6,298 nucleotides of DNA from JAYELX01 sp964544065 (GTDB taxonomy: Bacteria; Chloroflexota; Anaerolineae; Anaerolineales; UBA11858): contig CAZJBA010000173.1 in assembly GCA_964544065.1 (NCBI GenBank), positions 1 to 6,298 of the forward strand, read 5' to 3'. Position numbers and translations under genes: made by a program. Of this stretch, positions 6,204 to 6,298 are shown piece after piece (the stretch's first letter is position 1; each line of letters starts with the position of its first letter). The notes below the pieces were generated by a model. That model saw only the letters and a list, made by a program, of their open reading frames with translations, was not told where the DNA came from and made no database searches.

Positions 6204-6280
6204 ACACGGAAGAACACGGAAAAAACGGAATGTTGGTAAAACTATAAAAGAAACTCCGTGAAAATCCGTGTTGATCCGTG
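6204..6280. repeat. Opposed arrays of CACGGA/TCCGTG units with 10-base period upstream of lpdA
   Basis: CACGGA occurs at 6205-6210 and 6215-6220, and a diverged copy (AACGGA) ends at 6229. The inverse unit TCCGTG occurs at 6255-6260, 6265-6270 and 6275-6280. Both arrays have exact 10-base spacing, and the arms can pair over about 25 positions with a 25-base AT-rich loop (6230-6254). This could be a leader hairpin, a helically phased binding array, or a dispersed intergenic repeat. Nothing else is recognisable in the 111 bases upstream of lpdA. Confidence 0.7.
6241..6246 (-). promoter_or_regulatory. Possible -10 box (TATAGT) in the loop of the inverted arrays
   Basis: On the minus strand TATAGT matches TATAAT at 5 of 6 positions and would give an lpdA leader of roughly 48 bases. 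No convincing -35 hexamer sits 16-18 bases upstream; the TCCGTG repeats occupy that position, which could mean activator dependence. This is weak. Confidence 0.25.
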
Positions 6281-6298
6281 TCCCCAAAATGTTTCATT

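Noticed and set aside
3998..6217. A single 739-residue protein joining dihydrolipoyl dehydrogenase to a P-loop kinase
   Set aside because: It exists only because N codons carry no stop. The two halves are complete-looking separate families, and the gap length is an arbitrary 100.
6204..6280. CRISPR array
   Set aside because: The repeated units are only 6-7 bases with 4-base spacers and reverse orientation midway; there are no repeats or spacers of CRISPR size.

Overview
The window reads as ordinary bacterial chromosome from a moderately GC-rich draft or metagenome-assembled genome. A run of exactly 100 N (4712-4811) is a scaffolding placeholder. The protein styles (a FecCD-type ABC transporter, a HypE-like AIR-synthase paralogue, orphan P-loop and nucleotidyltransferase genes) would fit Chloroflexota/Anaerolineae-like bacteria, but that is a weak inference from general resemblance and no marker gene is present.

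Left part, + strand (1-1825): a FecCD/BtuC-family permease is followed, with a one-base TAATG overlap, by its ATPase. Together they form the membrane and motor parts of an importer for an iron chelate, heme or cobalamin. The substrate-binding protein is not in the window and probably lies to the left. The pair converges on the minus-strand genes across a 28-base intergenic stretch.

Middle part, - strand (1854-2978): a compact two-gene module. A 161-residue putative winged-helix protein comes first and overlaps by 8 bases a 203-residue minimal nucleotidyltransferase carrying a TRDLDVVI motif. The pair has its own near-consensus promoter (TTGACA, 17 bases, TACAAT) positioned so that transcription should start at or next to the A of the ATG, giving a leaderless mRNA. 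The -35 box lies inside a perfect 8-base-arm palindrome that runs into the stop of the preceding gene. This layout recalls AbiE-type (type IV) toxin-antitoxin pairs, in which a winged-helix antitoxin represses its own operon. Two hand-counted lines here are clearly lower in GC (40% and 48%) than two from flanking genes (62% and 63%), hinting at separate acquisition.

Right part, - strand (2979-6187): dihydrolipoyl dehydrogenase (lpdA, missing only its last few residues), the assembly gap, the body of a P-loop kinase-like protein missing its first residues, and a HypE/SelD-type AIR-synthase-family protein joined to it by an ATGA overlap. An uninterrupted 739-codon reading frame across the N run is an artefact and not a fusion protein. 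Upstream of lpdA is a pair of opposed arrays of CACGGA/TCCGTG units at exact 10-base spacing, which can form a long imperfect hairpin in the lpdA leader or promoter region.

The most interesting item is the wHTH-nucleotidyltransferase module with its overlapping operator and leaderless promoter. The window holds no CRISPR array, RNA gene or recognisable insertion sequence.
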